Assembly (NCBI RefSeq): GCF_000478195.2
Contig: NZ_AUZM01000024.1
Coordinates: 20,753-84,752, forward strand
Reading direction: 5' to 3'
Length of the DNA stretch: 64,000 nt
Source of the DNA: Lyngbya aestuarii BL J
Lineage (GTDB): Bacteria; Cyanobacteriota; Cyanobacteriia; Cyanobacteriales; Microcoleaceae
Shown: piece after piece, positions 17,082-26,305 of the stretch
Layout: each line of letters opens with the position of its first letter
Position numbering within the stretch: position 1 is the stretch's first letter
Program-made: the position numbers and the translations under genes
Notes under the pieces: model-generated
What the model was told of the DNA's origin: nothing
Database searches by the model: none
The model's input: only the letters and a program-made list of their open reading frames with translations

Positions 17082-18674
17082 CTATTTCTGAGGAATATTC
17101 GGTGCTGTGAATGACAACAACTCTTGACTTTGTTGGGCAATCGGAGGATTATCTCCTAAAGTTGGCACCGACTGACGAATCAAAGCCGTTAATTGAGTTG
17201 TGGTTGAATCATAGATTTGCGTGACAATCTTCGGATACAACCCAATCCCAATAATGGGTATCAACAAACAAGTAATGACAAACACTTCGCGAGGTTCGGC
17301 ATCGACCAATTTTTCGTGAGATGTTAACGCTTTGTTTTCAGGGCCATAGAGGAGTTCTCGCAACATTGAAAGTAGATAAATTGGCGTTAAAATCACCCCA
17401 ACCGCAGCTAAGAACACGACTAATACTTTAAAAGTCGGGCTATAAGCATCACTGGTTGAAATCCCAATAAAGATCATTACTTCCGCCACAAATCCACTCA
17501 TTCCCGGTAACGCCAACGACGCCATCGAACAAGTCGTCCACATCGCGAAGACTTTCTTCATCTTCGACCCAACACCGCCCATTTCATCTAACATCAATGT
17601 ATGGGTACGGTCATAAGTACAACCGACGAGAAAGAATAAACTCGCCCCAATTAACCCATGAGAAATCATTTGCAGCATCGCACCACTTAACCCAATTTCG
17701 GTAAAGGATGCCATTCCAATTAAAACAAATCCCATGTGAGAAATTGAAGAATAGGCAATCTTCCGCTTGAGGTTTCGTTGGGCAAAAGAAGTTAAGGCGG
17801 CGTAGATAATATTAACAACCCCCAAAATAATTAAAATCGGGGCAAAAGTCGCGTGAGCATCCGGTAACATTCCCACGTTCATTCGCAGCAACGCATAACC
17901 GCCCATTTTCAGCAAAATACCCGCCAGTAACATATGCGCCGGGGCTGTCGCCTCTCCGTGGGCATCGGGTAGCCAAGTGTGAAGGGGAAAAATCGGCAGT
18001 TTCACGCCGTAAGCAATCAGAAAACCACCATACAATAAGAGTTCTAGTTTAATCGGAAAATCCTTCGCTGCGATCGCCGACATATCAAACGTCACTGTAT
18101 CGCCGTAGAAGGCCATCGTTAAAGCACCAACCAAGATAAACAGCGAACCGCCTGCGGTATACAAAATAAACTTTGTCGCGGCGTACTGGCGCTTTTTACC
18201 GCCCCAAATGGCTAAAATCATGTAAACCGGAACCAGTTCTAGTTCCCAAGCCAGGAAGAACAGCAACATATCCTGAACTGCAAATACGGCAATTTGGCCA
18301 CCGTACATCGCTAACATCAGGAAATAAAACAGCTTGGGTTTGAAAGTGACAGGCCAAGCTGCTAATATCGCTAGGGTGGTAATAAACCCGGTTAGCAGAA
18401 TCAGAGGCATTGCCAAACCATCCGCCCCCACAGACCAGTTTAAATCCAGTTGCGGTATCCAGGCGTAGCTTTCAAATAGTTGTAAGCCGGGTTTGTTGAA
18501 GTCGTACTGGGTACAGAAAGCGTAGACAATAATAGCAAAGTCTATCAGCCCAATGACCAAAGCATACCAGCGTACTGTGCGACCGTCTTTGTCGGGAATA
18601 AACGGCAGCAACAACGCGGCGACAATGGGAAATAGAATTGTGGTGGTTAACCAGGGAAAATGTTCGAGATTCAT
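17082..18674 (-). CDS. ndhD: NAD(P)H-quinone oxidoreductase subunit 4 (NdhD1 type)
   Basis: NdhD is a proton-pumping membrane subunit of the NDH-1 complex used in respiration and cyclic electron flow. The 530-residue length and some 14 membrane helices are normal. Signatures include [40 protein letters not shown] with the conserved Glu, [20 protein letters not shown] and [20 protein letters not shown]. Its usual partner ndhF lies upstream on the same strand, but here a GIY-YIG gene separates them. The NdhD1 assignment follows from pairing with an NdhF1-like gene. Confidence 0.95.
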   Translation of the reverse strand: MNLEHFPWLTTTILFPIVAALLLPFIPDKDGRTVRWYALVIGLIDFAIIVYAFCTQYDFNKPGLQLFESYAWIPQLDLNWSVGADGLAMPLILLTGFITTLAILAAWPVTFKPKLFYFLMLAMYGGQIAVFAVQDMLLFFLAWELELVPVYMILAIWGGKKRQYAATKFILYTAGGSLFILVGALTMAFYGDTVTFDMSAIAAKDFPIKLELLLYGGFLIAYGVKLPIFPLHTWLPDAHGEATAPAHMLLAGILLKMGGYALLRMNVGMLPDAHATFAPILIILGVVNIIYAALTSFAQRNLKRKIAYSSISHMGFVLIGMASFTEIGLSGAMLQMISHGLIGASLFFLVGCTYDRTHTLMLDEMGGVGSKMKKVFAMWTTCSMASLALPGMSGFVAEVMIFIGISTSDAYSPTFKVLVVFLAAVGVILTPIYLLSMLRELLYGPENKALTSHEKLVDAEPREVFVITCLLIPIIGIGLYPKIVTQIYDSTTTQLTALIRQSVPTLGDNPPIAQQSQELLSFTAPNIPQK

Positions 18675-18758
18675 TTCTAGTGATAGAATCAGTGCTTAGT
18701 TATTATAGATCCGCAAAATTTGAGTAATACCGCCTATACTTTACCTTTTCTTCAGACT

Positions 18759-19541
18759 TTAAACCGATTTTGTCCAAAGTCGAGGGATGGGATCTTGTTT
18801 GAATACTGATACTCCAGGATGCTGTTTTTCAATAAACGGCCATAACTGCACAATTTCTGTAAATTCTGGATCTTTTAGACACAACATTTCAACTCCCAAT
18901 AACTTCTGGATTTTAGTTCTTTCTAATACAAATACTAATCCATCGAAAGGTGCAACATCTATGGTGATACCATTGCAACGTGTTTCCCAAAAATTAAATT
19001 TAGAGCGAGTGTCATATTTTTTCCACCTTAAGCAAGTTGCTCTATTATCCGATTTGAAAATACTGCTAACTGTTCCTGACAACCCTCGACGACCTAAAAC
19101 TGGATACTTGAGATAAACTGTTGGCTGAGAAGAATTGTCAGGTGAAGCTATTCCTAAGATGATTACATTGAGTTTAGACAGTTTGATGAGAGTTTTCTGT
19201 AAAGCGATTTCTGATGGGATAATTTTTTTCGCTGGGACAGGTGTTTTATTGAGTAGAGGTTGGTACAACTCTATGAAATAACGTTCCGTTTGATCCAGTA
19301 ACTCTTTATTGTTTTCGCAAACTAACCAAGCTATTTTAATATTACTTTTTCGGTTCAGTTTTTTGAGTTGTTCAAACCGATGATGATCTTTCCATCTCGC
19401 ACACAAGTTCCTTGCTTTTCCCACATACAAAACTCGATTTTCGCAGTCTAATAGGAAGTAAATAGCCGAACAATGTGGAAGTTGATCTTTGTTTAAAAGA
19501 GAGAGAGAAGGGAGAGAAGATAGATTAATTTCAGGATACAT
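18759..19541 (-). CDS. GIY-YIG nuclease-domain protein
   Basis: The 260-residue protein has a GIY-YIG domain at about residues 25-100: HCSAIYFLLDCENRVLYVGK (Tyr pair), a catalytic-type Arg in NLCARWKDHH, and Glu in ERYFIELYQPLLNKTPV. The remaining 150 residues are unassigned and contain GRRGLSGTVSSIF and FWETRCNGITIDVAPFDGLV. It is related to small cyanobacterial GIY-YIG proteins and not to UvrC. It sits between ndhF and ndhD on the same strand, so it may be transcribed with them. Role unknown; a homing or defence-related nuclease is possible. Confidence 0.8.
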   Translation of the reverse strand: MYPEINLSSLPSLSLLNKDQLPHCSAIYFLLDCENRVLYVGKARNLCARWKDHHRFEQLKKLNRKSNIKIAWLVCENNKELLDQTERYFIELYQPLLNKTPVPAKKIIPSEIALQKTLIKLSKLNVIILGIASPDNSSQPTVYLKYPVLGRRGLSGTVSSIFKSDNRATCLRWKKYDTRSKFNFWETRCNGITIDVAPFDGLVFVLERTKIQKLLGVEMLCLKDPEFTEIVQLWPFIEKQHPGVSVFKQDPIPRLWTKSV

Positions 19542-19570
19542 TGTGAACTTGTAAGAAGGAATGAAATCCG

Positions 19571-19634
19571 GTAGGGTGGGTGAGAATCAGGGCAAAAATT
19601 TAACGATAAAAGTTAAAAACCTCACCCACCCTAC
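19571..19634. repeat. REP-like palindromic element, copy 3
   Basis: A 64-bp element with the same 14-bp ends as the copies flanking the RAYT gene (GTAGGGTGGGTGAG and CTCACCCACCCTAC). Its core matches copy 1 in the same orientation. It lies in the gap between ndhF and the GIY-YIG gene. Confidence 0.85.
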
Positions 19635-19649
19635 TTTGAAGTTGTTAGC

Positions 19650-21728
19650 CTAACTCACTCCTGAGAACACCACAAATCCCAATACCGCCCCAAACACAAT
19701 TAAGGCATAAAATTGGGCGCGACCACTCTCAAAATATTTCAACCCTTCACCGGATAAAAGCGTCATTAAACCCGTAAGGTTAACAGCACCATCAACCACA
19801 CGGAAATCAACTTCCATCACCTGACGGGCGAGACGACGTAGACCTTGCACAAACAAGAAATCATTCAAGTTGTCAAGATACCATTTATTGAGAGAAAACA
19901 GATACAATGGCTTGATTTTCTCAGCGATCGCAGCGGGATCAATTTTATGGCTAAGATACATCAAAGAAGCGAGTGTAATCCCAATTAAAGCAATACCCAC
20001 CGAATTTCCCGCCATAATCAGAAATTCAGTTAAATCAAATTCTGCCGCTTTTTCGAGAATTTGGGCTTCGGTTTCACTGGGGGCGTGAATAAACTCCTCA
20101 AAATAGTTGGCAAAAGGAGTCCCCAACAACCCAATTAACATCGACGGTATCGCCAGCGTCATCAACGGAATCGTCATCGCCCAGGGCGACTCGTGGGGGG
20201 AATCACTATGATGACCGTGACCGTGATCCTCGTGGCCATGTTCCTCGGTTTCGGCTACCAACTCTTGAGGATTCATCGCACCAGGGCCAAAAGCGTAATT
20301 GGGGCCGTTGGCTTCGGCTAACAGTTGTTGTTTGATGGTGGCGTCATTGCCTCGGAAACCGCCTTCAAAGGTGCTGAAGTACATCCGGAACATATAAAAC
20401 GCCGTCATCCCCGCAGTTAACCAACCAACAAGCCACAACGCCGGATTTGCCTCAAACGCATTTCCTAAGATTTCGTCTTTGGACCAAAATCCTGCAAAGG
20501 GTGGAATTCCACAAATTGCCAGGGTACCAATTAAAAAACAAGCGGACGTAATCGGCATATATTTCCGCAGTCCACCCATTAACCGCATATCCTGGGCTAA
20601 AACGGGGTCATGTCCGACGACGACTTCCATGCCGTGAATAACCGAACCCGAACACAGGAACAACATCGCTTTAAAATAAGCGTGAGTCATCAGGTGGAAC
20701 ATTCCAGCGCTGTAGGCACCGACGCCCATCGCCATTACCATATAACCGAGTTGGGAAATGGTGGAATAGGCAAGACCTTTTTTGATGTCGTTTTGGGTTA
20801 AAGCAATCGTAGCACCCAGAAACGCCGTAAAACAGCCCGTCCAGGCGATCACATTCATTACAATGGGCAAACCTTCAAACACCGGATACATCCGGGCGAT
20901 CAGGAATACCCCCGCCGCAACCATGGTCGCCGCGTGAATTAAAGCCGAAATCGGCGTCGGGCCTTCCATGGCGTCGGGTAGCCAGACGTGTAGGGGGAAT
21001 TGGGCGGATTTGGCAACCGGGCCTAAAAACACCAAAATTGCAAATAGACTGGCTAAGGCAACGCTCAAACCGCCGGTTTCGACGAGGGTTTCTAGGCGTT
21101 CACCCATCAACTCAAAATCAAAGGTGTTGGTTGCCCAAAATAACCCTAACATCCCCAGTAACAAGCCAAAGTCACCGACCCGGTTGGTTACAAAGGCTTT
21201 TTGGCAAGCATCTGCTGCGGGTTTGCGATCGTACCAAAATCCGATCAGCAGGTAGGAACACATCCCCACCAGTTCCCAGAAAATGTAAACTTGTACCAAG
21301 TTCGGGCAGATGACGAGGCCTAGCATTGAGGAGCTAAATAGGCTCAAGTACGCATAAAAACGCACATATCCCGGATCGTGAGCCATGTAACCATCGGTGT
21401 AGACCATCACCAAAAAGGCTACAGTGGTCACAATCGCTAACATGACCGAGGCGAGATGGTCAATGGTGTAACCCATACGCAGGGTAAAATCTCCTGCGGC
21501 TGCCCATTCGATCATGTGGGTATAGGGTTCGTGGCCGTTGATTTGACTCCAGAGTATGGCAAAGGACAGCACCATTGCGCCTCCGAGTAGGGAGACGATG
21601 AACACTGCGCTTGCTTTTCTGAGGCTGTTGGTGGCTCGACTAAATGAAATCAAGCCGATTCCAACAAACATCGCCCCGAGTAAGGGCAATACTGGAATCA
21701 ACCAGGCGTATTGATAAAGCAGTTCCAT
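19650..21728 (-). CDS. ndhF: NAD(P)H-quinone oxidoreductase subunit 5 (NdhF1 type)
   Basis: The 692-residue NdhF pumps protons in the NDH-1L complex. It has about 16 membrane segments, with YIFWELVGMCSYLLIGFWYD, FPLHVWLPDAMEGPTPISAL, STISQLGYMVMAMGVGAYSA and IPPFAGFWSKDEILGNAFEA. Between helices lies a His-rich cytosolic loop HGHEDHGHGHHSD (about 500-512), a feature variable among cyanobacteria. The C-terminal lateral helix region is present. It is upstream of ndhD on the same strand, with a nuclease gene and a palindromic repeat between them. Confidence 0.95.
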   Translation of the reverse strand: MELLYQYAWLIPVLPLLGAMFVGIGLISFSRATNSLRKASAVFIVSLLGGAMVLSFAILWSQINGHEPYTHMIEWAAAGDFTLRMGYTIDHLASVMLAIVTTVAFLVMVYTDGYMAHDPGYVRFYAYLSLFSSSMLGLVICPNLVQVYIFWELVGMCSYLLIGFWYDRKPAADACQKAFVTNRVGDFGLLLGMLGLFWATNTFDFELMGERLETLVETGGLSVALASLFAILVFLGPVAKSAQFPLHVWLPDAMEGPTPISALIHAATMVAAGVFLIARMYPVFEGLPIVMNVIAWTGCFTAFLGATIALTQNDIKKGLAYSTISQLGYMVMAMGVGAYSAGMFHLMTHAYFKAMLFLCSGSVIHGMEVVVGHDPVLAQDMRLMGGLRKYMPITSACFLIGTLAICGIPPFAGFWSKDEILGNAFEANPALWLVGWLTAGMTAFYMFRMYFSTFEGGFRGNDATIKQQLLAEANGPNYAFGPGAMNPQELVAETEEHGHEDHGHGHHSDSPHESPWAMTIPLMTLAIPSMLIGLLGTPFANYFEEFIHAPSETEAQILEKAAEFDLTEFLIMAGNSVGIALIGITLASLMYLSHKIDPAAIAEKIKPLYLFSLNKWYLDNLNDFLFVQGLRRLARQVMEVDFRVVDGAVNLTGLMTLLSGEGLKYFESGRAQFYALIVFGAVLGFVVFSGVS

Positions 21729-22116
21729 AATATCTAGGGACTTAATCGTTCTTCACGAAGTTGTCAAAACTGTTGACAATTTTGACATAGACTTGGGGGT
21801 TTGAGGACAAATGATCAACCTTTTTACAGACTTTTTACAGACTGATCGCAACGATTGGGTCAATTTATCGGTGTTTTGAAGTCCCCGTCAACTTTGGCAG
21901 CCTCTATGCTACCTGACAATAGATCTGACCAATTTTTTAAGTAGAAAAGGATCTTCTGAGTATTCTGCTGCGATGAAATTTTCAGGAATTCTCAACCCCT
22001 CAATTTCTACAAAAATATAAGATTAGCTTGAGTCAAAAGTAGCAATTTCCTCAAGATTTTTCCGAAATTATCAATTTAATAAATAAATTTTTATTTAAAC
22101 TAAAAAGGGGGGTCAG
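21729..22116. other. Divergent intergenic region upstream of ndhF
   Basis: This 388-base AT-rich region separates ndhF from genes on the other strand and should contain the ndhF promoter, possibly with binding sites for an RbcR/NdhR-type LysR regulator. No site can be assigned with confidence from reading alone. Confidence 0.3.
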
Positions 22117-22287
22117 ATGTCTGGACCTTTAAACAGTCCAGATGTAGAGAAAATCTTGAGGGTTGAATTACTACGGTTAAGCGATCGCGAACTTAAAAAT
22201 CTGAACAGTGGTGAAAAGCACGTTTTTTCAAACTGTTGTAAGATCGGAGAATCTCAGAATAAAGTTAACCGGAGAAACCTTCAATGA
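22117..22287 (+). CDS. Possible small protein (56 aa) overlapping the next gene
   Basis: An ATG preceded by AAGGGGGG opens a 56-codon frame (MSGPLNSPDVEKILRVELLR at the start) whose TGA overlaps the ATG of the next gene as ATGA, an arrangement typical of translational coupling. The first codons overlap a perfect inverted repeat TCTGGAC/GTCCAGA (22119-22142). I do not recognise the protein. It may instead be an untranslated leader. Confidence 0.35.
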   Translation: MSGPLNSPDVEKILRVELLRLSDRELKNLNSGEKHVFSNCCKIGESQNKVNRRNLQ

Positions 22288-22541
22288 AGAAAGAGATTAA
22301 TCTTGATGTTGAAACCATCGATCGCATTGTCGAAATGGCTTGGGAAGATCGAACTCCCTTTGATGCGATTGAAATCCAATTTGGTTTGCTAGAAAAAGAT
22401 GTAATTGCGTTAATGCGACGAGAAATGAAACCATCCAGTTTTAGGATGTGGCGAAAACGAGTCAGTGGACGCAGCACTAAACATCGACAAAAACGTGACT
22501 TTGAGAAAGGTCGGTTTAAATCATCCAATCAAAAAACATAA
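22284..22541 (+). CDS. TIGR03643/DUF2805 family small protein
   Basis: The 85-residue basic protein has the TIGR03643 signature DRIVEMAWEDRTPFDAIEIQ followed by FGLLEKDVIALMRREMKPSS and FRMWRKRVSGRSTKH. It looks like a helix-turn-helix-type small protein with a Lys/Arg-rich tail. GGAG lies ten bases before the ATG. Family function is unknown. Confidence 0.85.
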   Translation: MKKEINLDVETIDRIVEMAWEDRTPFDAIEIQFGLLEKDVIALMRREMKPSSFRMWRKRVSGRSTKHRQKRDFEKGRFKSSNQKT

Positions 22542-22546
22542 TAACC

Positions 22547-22578
22547 GAGAGTTGGGAGTCGGGAGTCGGGAGTTGGGG
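22547..22578 (+). repeat. Short heptanucleotide tandem repeat (GGGAGTC/T)
   Basis: About four copies of a 7-bp unit of the GGGAGTC type follow the small-protein gene. Such short tandem repeats are frequent in cyanobacterial intergenic regions. Confidence 0.6.
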
Positions 22579-22594
22579 AAAAACTGATAACTGT

Positions 22595-22624
22595 AAAAAA
22601 AAGCACCCAGAAAGATTTGGGTGC
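22595..22624 (-). terminator. Terminator of the thioredoxin-like gene
   Basis: On the minus strand a GCACCC/GGGTGC stem (22603-22608 with 22619-22624) is followed by eight T residues. It lies 33 bases beyond the stop of the gene at 22658. Confidence 0.85.
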
Positions 22625-22657
22625 AATGTTAATATTGGAATTAAAATTCAAGCACGC

Positions 22658-23044
22658 TTAGGCTTCTAGAGAGAGATATTCATGGGTAGACAGGGAAACA
22701 GAAGAAGATCGATTTTGGTGATTTTGCATAAACTCATCAAGAGTCCGTCGCAGATCTTCCCGTCCATGAAAATGTTCAAGTCGATGTAATTCTTGACCGT
22801 TATCGAATAAGATCAGCGTGGGTAAAGTCTGGAGACGGTAGGTGCTTGCGAGTTTAAGACTTTGATCCGCATTCACCCCAAGCACTTTGACCTGATCTTG
22901 CCAGTTGTCTTGAAATTGGTGTAACTGAGGAACAATGATCCGACACAACCCACACCAGGGCGCCCAGAAATGAACAAGGACTGGAGTAGAGGCACCCAAG
23001 ACCTCTTTTGTAAAATTTTGCTCACGAATTGAAAGCAGCATCAT
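22658..23044 (-). CDS. Thioredoxin-fold protein (CGLC active site)
   Basis: The 128-residue protein has one thioredoxin domain. The active site is FWAPWCGLCRIIVPQ with Cys31 and Cys34; CGLC differs from the usual CGPC by Leu for Pro, which should change its redox potential. The cis-Pro loop is present as LQTLPTLILFDNG. It would reduce or isomerise disulphides in the cytoplasm. The last 20 residues (SSSVSLSTHEYLSLEA) are extra. The terminator lies directly downstream. Confidence 0.9.
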   Translation of the reverse strand: MMLLSIREQNFTKEVLGASTPVLVHFWAPWCGLCRIIVPQLHQFQDNWQDQVKVLGVNADQSLKLASTYRLQTLPTLILFDNGQELHRLEHFHGREDLRRTLDEFMQNHQNRSSSVSLSTHEYLSLEA

Positions 23045-23090
23045 CTTGGAAATTTTTTATTAATGAACGTTTAATATCACTGGGATCATG

Positions 23091-23840
23091 CTACCAGGCT
23101 ACGTTACTTGTGGCACCTATCAAAAATGGATGAGCTTGCCACAAGAGAATAATGAAAATAGCAACACCCAGATAAGACCAGCGGACAAACTCCTGCCACT
23201 GCAAAGTTTGACGACCCTGAAGTATTGCCAAAAAGGGTATCACAGAAGTGCGATCCCGAACTGCATCAAATGCTTCACCATAACGCGCTCTCATGCGCCT
23301 GTCGCCGTGCCAAACCGCAAATAGGTGATGAGCAACCAAACCGATCGAAGTCACCAATGTGAAGCTTGTACCGAGCCAAAGCGTGTGAGCGATGCACCAA
23401 ATCACTTGTCCCACCATCTGAGGATGACGAGTAATCCGAATGATCCCAGTTTCGTAGAGATGAACTTGCGGTTTTTCAATTGCCGCGATTTCCAGCAGGT
23501 TAAACGTTGCCGGATAGAGAAACACAAACGAGACAGCCGATAATCCCCAGACTAGGGGTATAACAAAAGGATACTGTTTAACTTGCCAAAGTTGTACTCC
23601 ATCATAACGGTGATTGAAAAAGTAAATAATCAACACCACCGCTAACGGTAAACTCACCAGCGCAAATAAAATCCGATAAAGTCGAGGGCCGATAAGTTGT
23701 TCCCCCCAAGGGCGCAATGCTGCTAAACCACTATGAGCGATCGCAAAGCCAAACAGCAACCCCAACATCACAATATGGCTCGATGTTAGCCATTGATCCA
23801 CGATTGTCACCTCTTCAGTCGATAATAAAGTTAACTTCAA
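23091..23840 (-). CDS. NnrU family membrane protein (Z-ISO-like)
   Basis: The 249-residue protein has six to seven membrane segments and the NnrU/Z-ISO core: HSGLAALRPWGEQLIG, RITRHPQMVGQVIWCIAHTL and VAHHLFAVWHGDRRMRARYG. Plant Z-ISO is a haem-dependent 15-cis-zeta-carotene isomerase of this family. Whether this protein does that or another job is open. The listed start is TTG; an internal GTG (residue 11) is an alternative. It is divergent from the first rbcR-like gene, 87 bases apart. Confidence 0.85.
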   Translation of the reverse strand: MKLTLLSTEEVTIVDQWLTSSHIVMLGLLFGFAIAHSGLAALRPWGEQLIGPRLYRILFALVSLPLAVVLIIYFFNHRYDGVQLWQVKQYPFVIPLVWGLSAVSFVFLYPATFNLLEIAAIEKPQVHLYETGIIRITRHPQMVGQVIWCIAHTLWLGTSFTLVTSIGLVAHHLFAVWHGDRRMRARYGEAFDAVRDRTSVIPFLAILQGRQTLQWQEFVRWSYLGVAIFIILLWQAHPFLIGATSNVAW

Positions 23841-23927
23841 TACAAATCCGAACCGCAGTATGCTGAAAGAACTTGATCCCTTCTTATTTTCCCTTAAAGC
23901 TTCTCTGGCTTGTTGAGGTGAAGTCTT

Positions 23928-24950
23928 ATGTCTGACCTGCCATTCACACTAGACCAATTACGCATTCTCAAAGCGATCGCGGCCGAAGGAAGCTTCAAGC
24001 GGGCGGCTGATAGCTTATTTGTCTCACAACCTGCGATCAGTCTTCAAGTCCAAAATTTAGAACGACAGCTAGATGTACCGTTGTTTGACCGGGCCGGACG
24101 TCGCGCCCAACTGACCGAAGCGGGCCATCTGCTCCTCAGTTACGGAGAGAAAGTCCTGTCGCTGTGTCAGGAAACCCGCCTCGCCATCGAAGATTTACAA
24201 AATCTGAAAGGGGGTACACTCGTTGTCGGGGCATCTCAAACCACGGGGACTTATCTACTCCCGAGAATGATTGGATTATTTCGGCAAAAATACCCCAACG
24301 TTGCAGTACAGTTAAACGTTCATTCCACTCGCCGCACTGCTTGGAGTGTGGTCAATGGACAAATTGATTTAGCCATTGTGGGTGGAGAAATTTCTGTCGA
24401 ACTTGCACAATCTCTGGAAATTGTGCCTTATGCTCGCGATGAATTGGCATTAATTGTCCCCATTTCTCATCCTTTTGCTCAACAGGAGATCATTGCCCAA
24501 GAAGATTTATATCACCTTCAATTCATCAGTTTGGATACTCAGTCTACAATTCGTCGCGTTATTGATCAAGTTCTGACTCGTGCGGGTATTGATACGACTC
24601 GTCTAAAAATTGAGATGGAGTTAAGTTCTATTGAAGCGATCAAAAATGCCGTTCAGTCGGGTTTGGGTGTCGCATTTGTCTCCACCTCAGCAATTGAAAA
24701 GGAATTAAGTATGGGGGTGTTGCAAACCCTCAAGGTTGATCGGGTAATCATTACTCGCATTCTCTCGGCGATCTCTAATCCCCATCGCTATCAATCAAAA
24801 GCAGCTGAAGCTTTTGTCAAAGAGATTTTACCTCAGTTTTCTACACCCGGTTTGGGTAAATACGACCTAGATTATCAATCCTCTGAAGCGGTGGAGGTAT
24901 TATCCGATTCCTCTCGGGTGCAGTCGGAGTTGAGTGAAAAAAAAGTCTAG
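23928..24950 (+). CDS. LysR-family regulator, RbcR-like paralog 1
   Basis: The 340-residue protein starts with a LysR winged-helix (residues 6-66: [37 protein letters not shown]) followed by a LysR substrate domain (95-300). It is very close to its downstream neighbour at 25121 and to RbcR/Ycf30, the regulator of RuBisCO and carbon-concentrating genes. It differs in having a longer acidic tail and several changes in the effector domain. It is divergent from the NnrU gene. It probably arose by tandem duplication; whether it controls the same targets is unknown. Confidence 0.9.
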   Translation: MSDLPFTLDQLRILKAIAAEGSFKRAADSLFVSQPAISLQVQNLERQLDVPLFDRAGRRAQLTEAGHLLLSYGEKVLSLCQETRLAIEDLQNLKGGTLVVGASQTTGTYLLPRMIGLFRQKYPNVAVQLNVHSTRRTAWSVVNGQIDLAIVGGEISVELAQSLEIVPYARDELALIVPISHPFAQQEIIAQEDLYHLQFISLDTQSTIRRVIDQVLTRAGIDTTRLKIEMELSSIEAIKNAVQSGLGVAFVSTSAIEKELSMGVLQTLKVDRVIITRILSAISNPHRYQSKAAEAFVKEILPQFSTPGLGKYDLDYQSSEAVEVLSDSSRVQSELSEKKV

Positions 24951-25120
24951 GTTTCCAACAGTCCGAATTATTGATTCGATCTACAACAGTTAACAAGTGG
25001 TTGACATGAAAGGAGAAAAAATTTCATTCTAAATCTAAACTCACCAGGTGCGTGTTTCCTGTTGTGTCGGATCTGTAATTTGGGTATTGTTGAATATTAA
25101 ACCATTAGCTAGAAAAAGTT

Positions 25121-26083
25121 ATGTCAGATGTTCCGTTCACCTTAGACCAATTACGCATTCTCAAAGCGATCGCGGCTGAGGGAAGCTTTAAGCGGGCGGC
25201 TGATAGTTTGTATGTCTCACAACCTGCTATCAGTTTACAAGTTCAAAACCTAGAACGACAGCTTAATGTACCTCTATTTGATCGCGGAGGGCGTCGGGCA
25301 AAATTGACAGAAGCCGGACATCTCCTGTTGAGTTATGGTGAAAAAATCCTCAGTTTGTGTCAAGAAACTTGTCGCGCGATTGAGGATCTCCAAAACTTAC
25401 AAGGGGGAACGCTGATTGTCGGCGCCTCTCAAACGACTGGAACTTACCTCCTTCCCCGCATGATCGGACTGTTTCGCAAGCAATATCCTGATGTTGCGGT
25501 ACAGTTACACGTTCATTCCACTCGACGCACGGCTTGGAGTGTTGCCAATGGTCAAATTGATTTGGCAATTATTGGGGGTGAAGTCCCTCCAGAACTCCAT
25601 GAATCAATTACCATTCAGCCTTATATTGAAGATGAATTGGCTTTGATTTTACCTGTTTTTCATCGCTTTGCTAAACAAGAAAGTATTCAAAAAGAAGATC
25701 TTTATAAGTTGCAGTTTATCGCCCTCGACTCTCAATCTACCATTCGCAAAGTGATTGATCAAGTTCTTACTCGCTCTAATATTGATCCTCGTCGTCTGCA
25801 AATTGAGATGGAACTCAACTCCATTGAAGCGATTAAAAATACAGTTCAAGCCGGCTTAGGAGCCGCGTTTGTCTCGACTTCTGCCATTGAAAAGGAATTG
25901 CAAATGGGCGTGCTTCATCAAATGAAAATAGAAGGGGTCACAGTTCAACGAATGCTCTCTGTGATTGTCAATCCTAACCGCTATCAATCAAAAGCCGCTG
26001 AAGCCTTTAGTCGAGATGTCTTACCTCGATTTTCAACTCAAAAACTGAACTTAACTCGTGAAGAACCTGTTTCAACTGAGTAA
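25121..26083 (+). CDS. rbcR: LysR-family regulator RbcR (Ycf30)
   Basis: The 320-residue protein matches cyanobacterial and plastid RbcR throughout: [60 protein letters not shown] and [20 protein letters not shown]. RbcR activates the RuBisCO operon in response to carbon status. It follows a paralog in the same orientation with a 170-base gap, and ndhF/ndhD are nearby, a neighbourhood seen in other cyanobacteria. I give the symbol to this copy because its sequence is the more canonical of the two. Confidence 0.88.
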   Translation: MSDVPFTLDQLRILKAIAAEGSFKRAADSLYVSQPAISLQVQNLERQLNVPLFDRGGRRAKLTEAGHLLLSYGEKILSLCQETCRAIEDLQNLQGGTLIVGASQTTGTYLLPRMIGLFRKQYPDVAVQLHVHSTRRTAWSVANGQIDLAIIGGEVPPELHESITIQPYIEDELALILPVFHRFAKQESIQKEDLYKLQFIALDSQSTIRKVIDQVLTRSNIDPRRLQIEMELNSIEAIKNTVQAGLGAAFVSTSAIEKELQMGVLHQMKIEGVTVQRMLSVIVNPNRYQSKAAEAFSRDVLPRFSTQKLNLTREEPVSTE

Positions 26084-26305
26084 GTCTCCATTCATCCCCC
26101 TCAAATTTTTGAGAACATAAATAAAGTTAAATTTTTGTTAAAATGGCTGAGAAATTAACCCGGAAAAGTAGCCGAAAATTCAAGAGTTTAAATCTACAGT
26201 TGCCCTTTTTTGGCTCTGATCGACATAAAATGTAGATGTTAGGGTGAGATAATAATAAGAACCAAATGACAAGGAGTGACGCTTGACTAGCCACTGATTA
26301 TCTCT

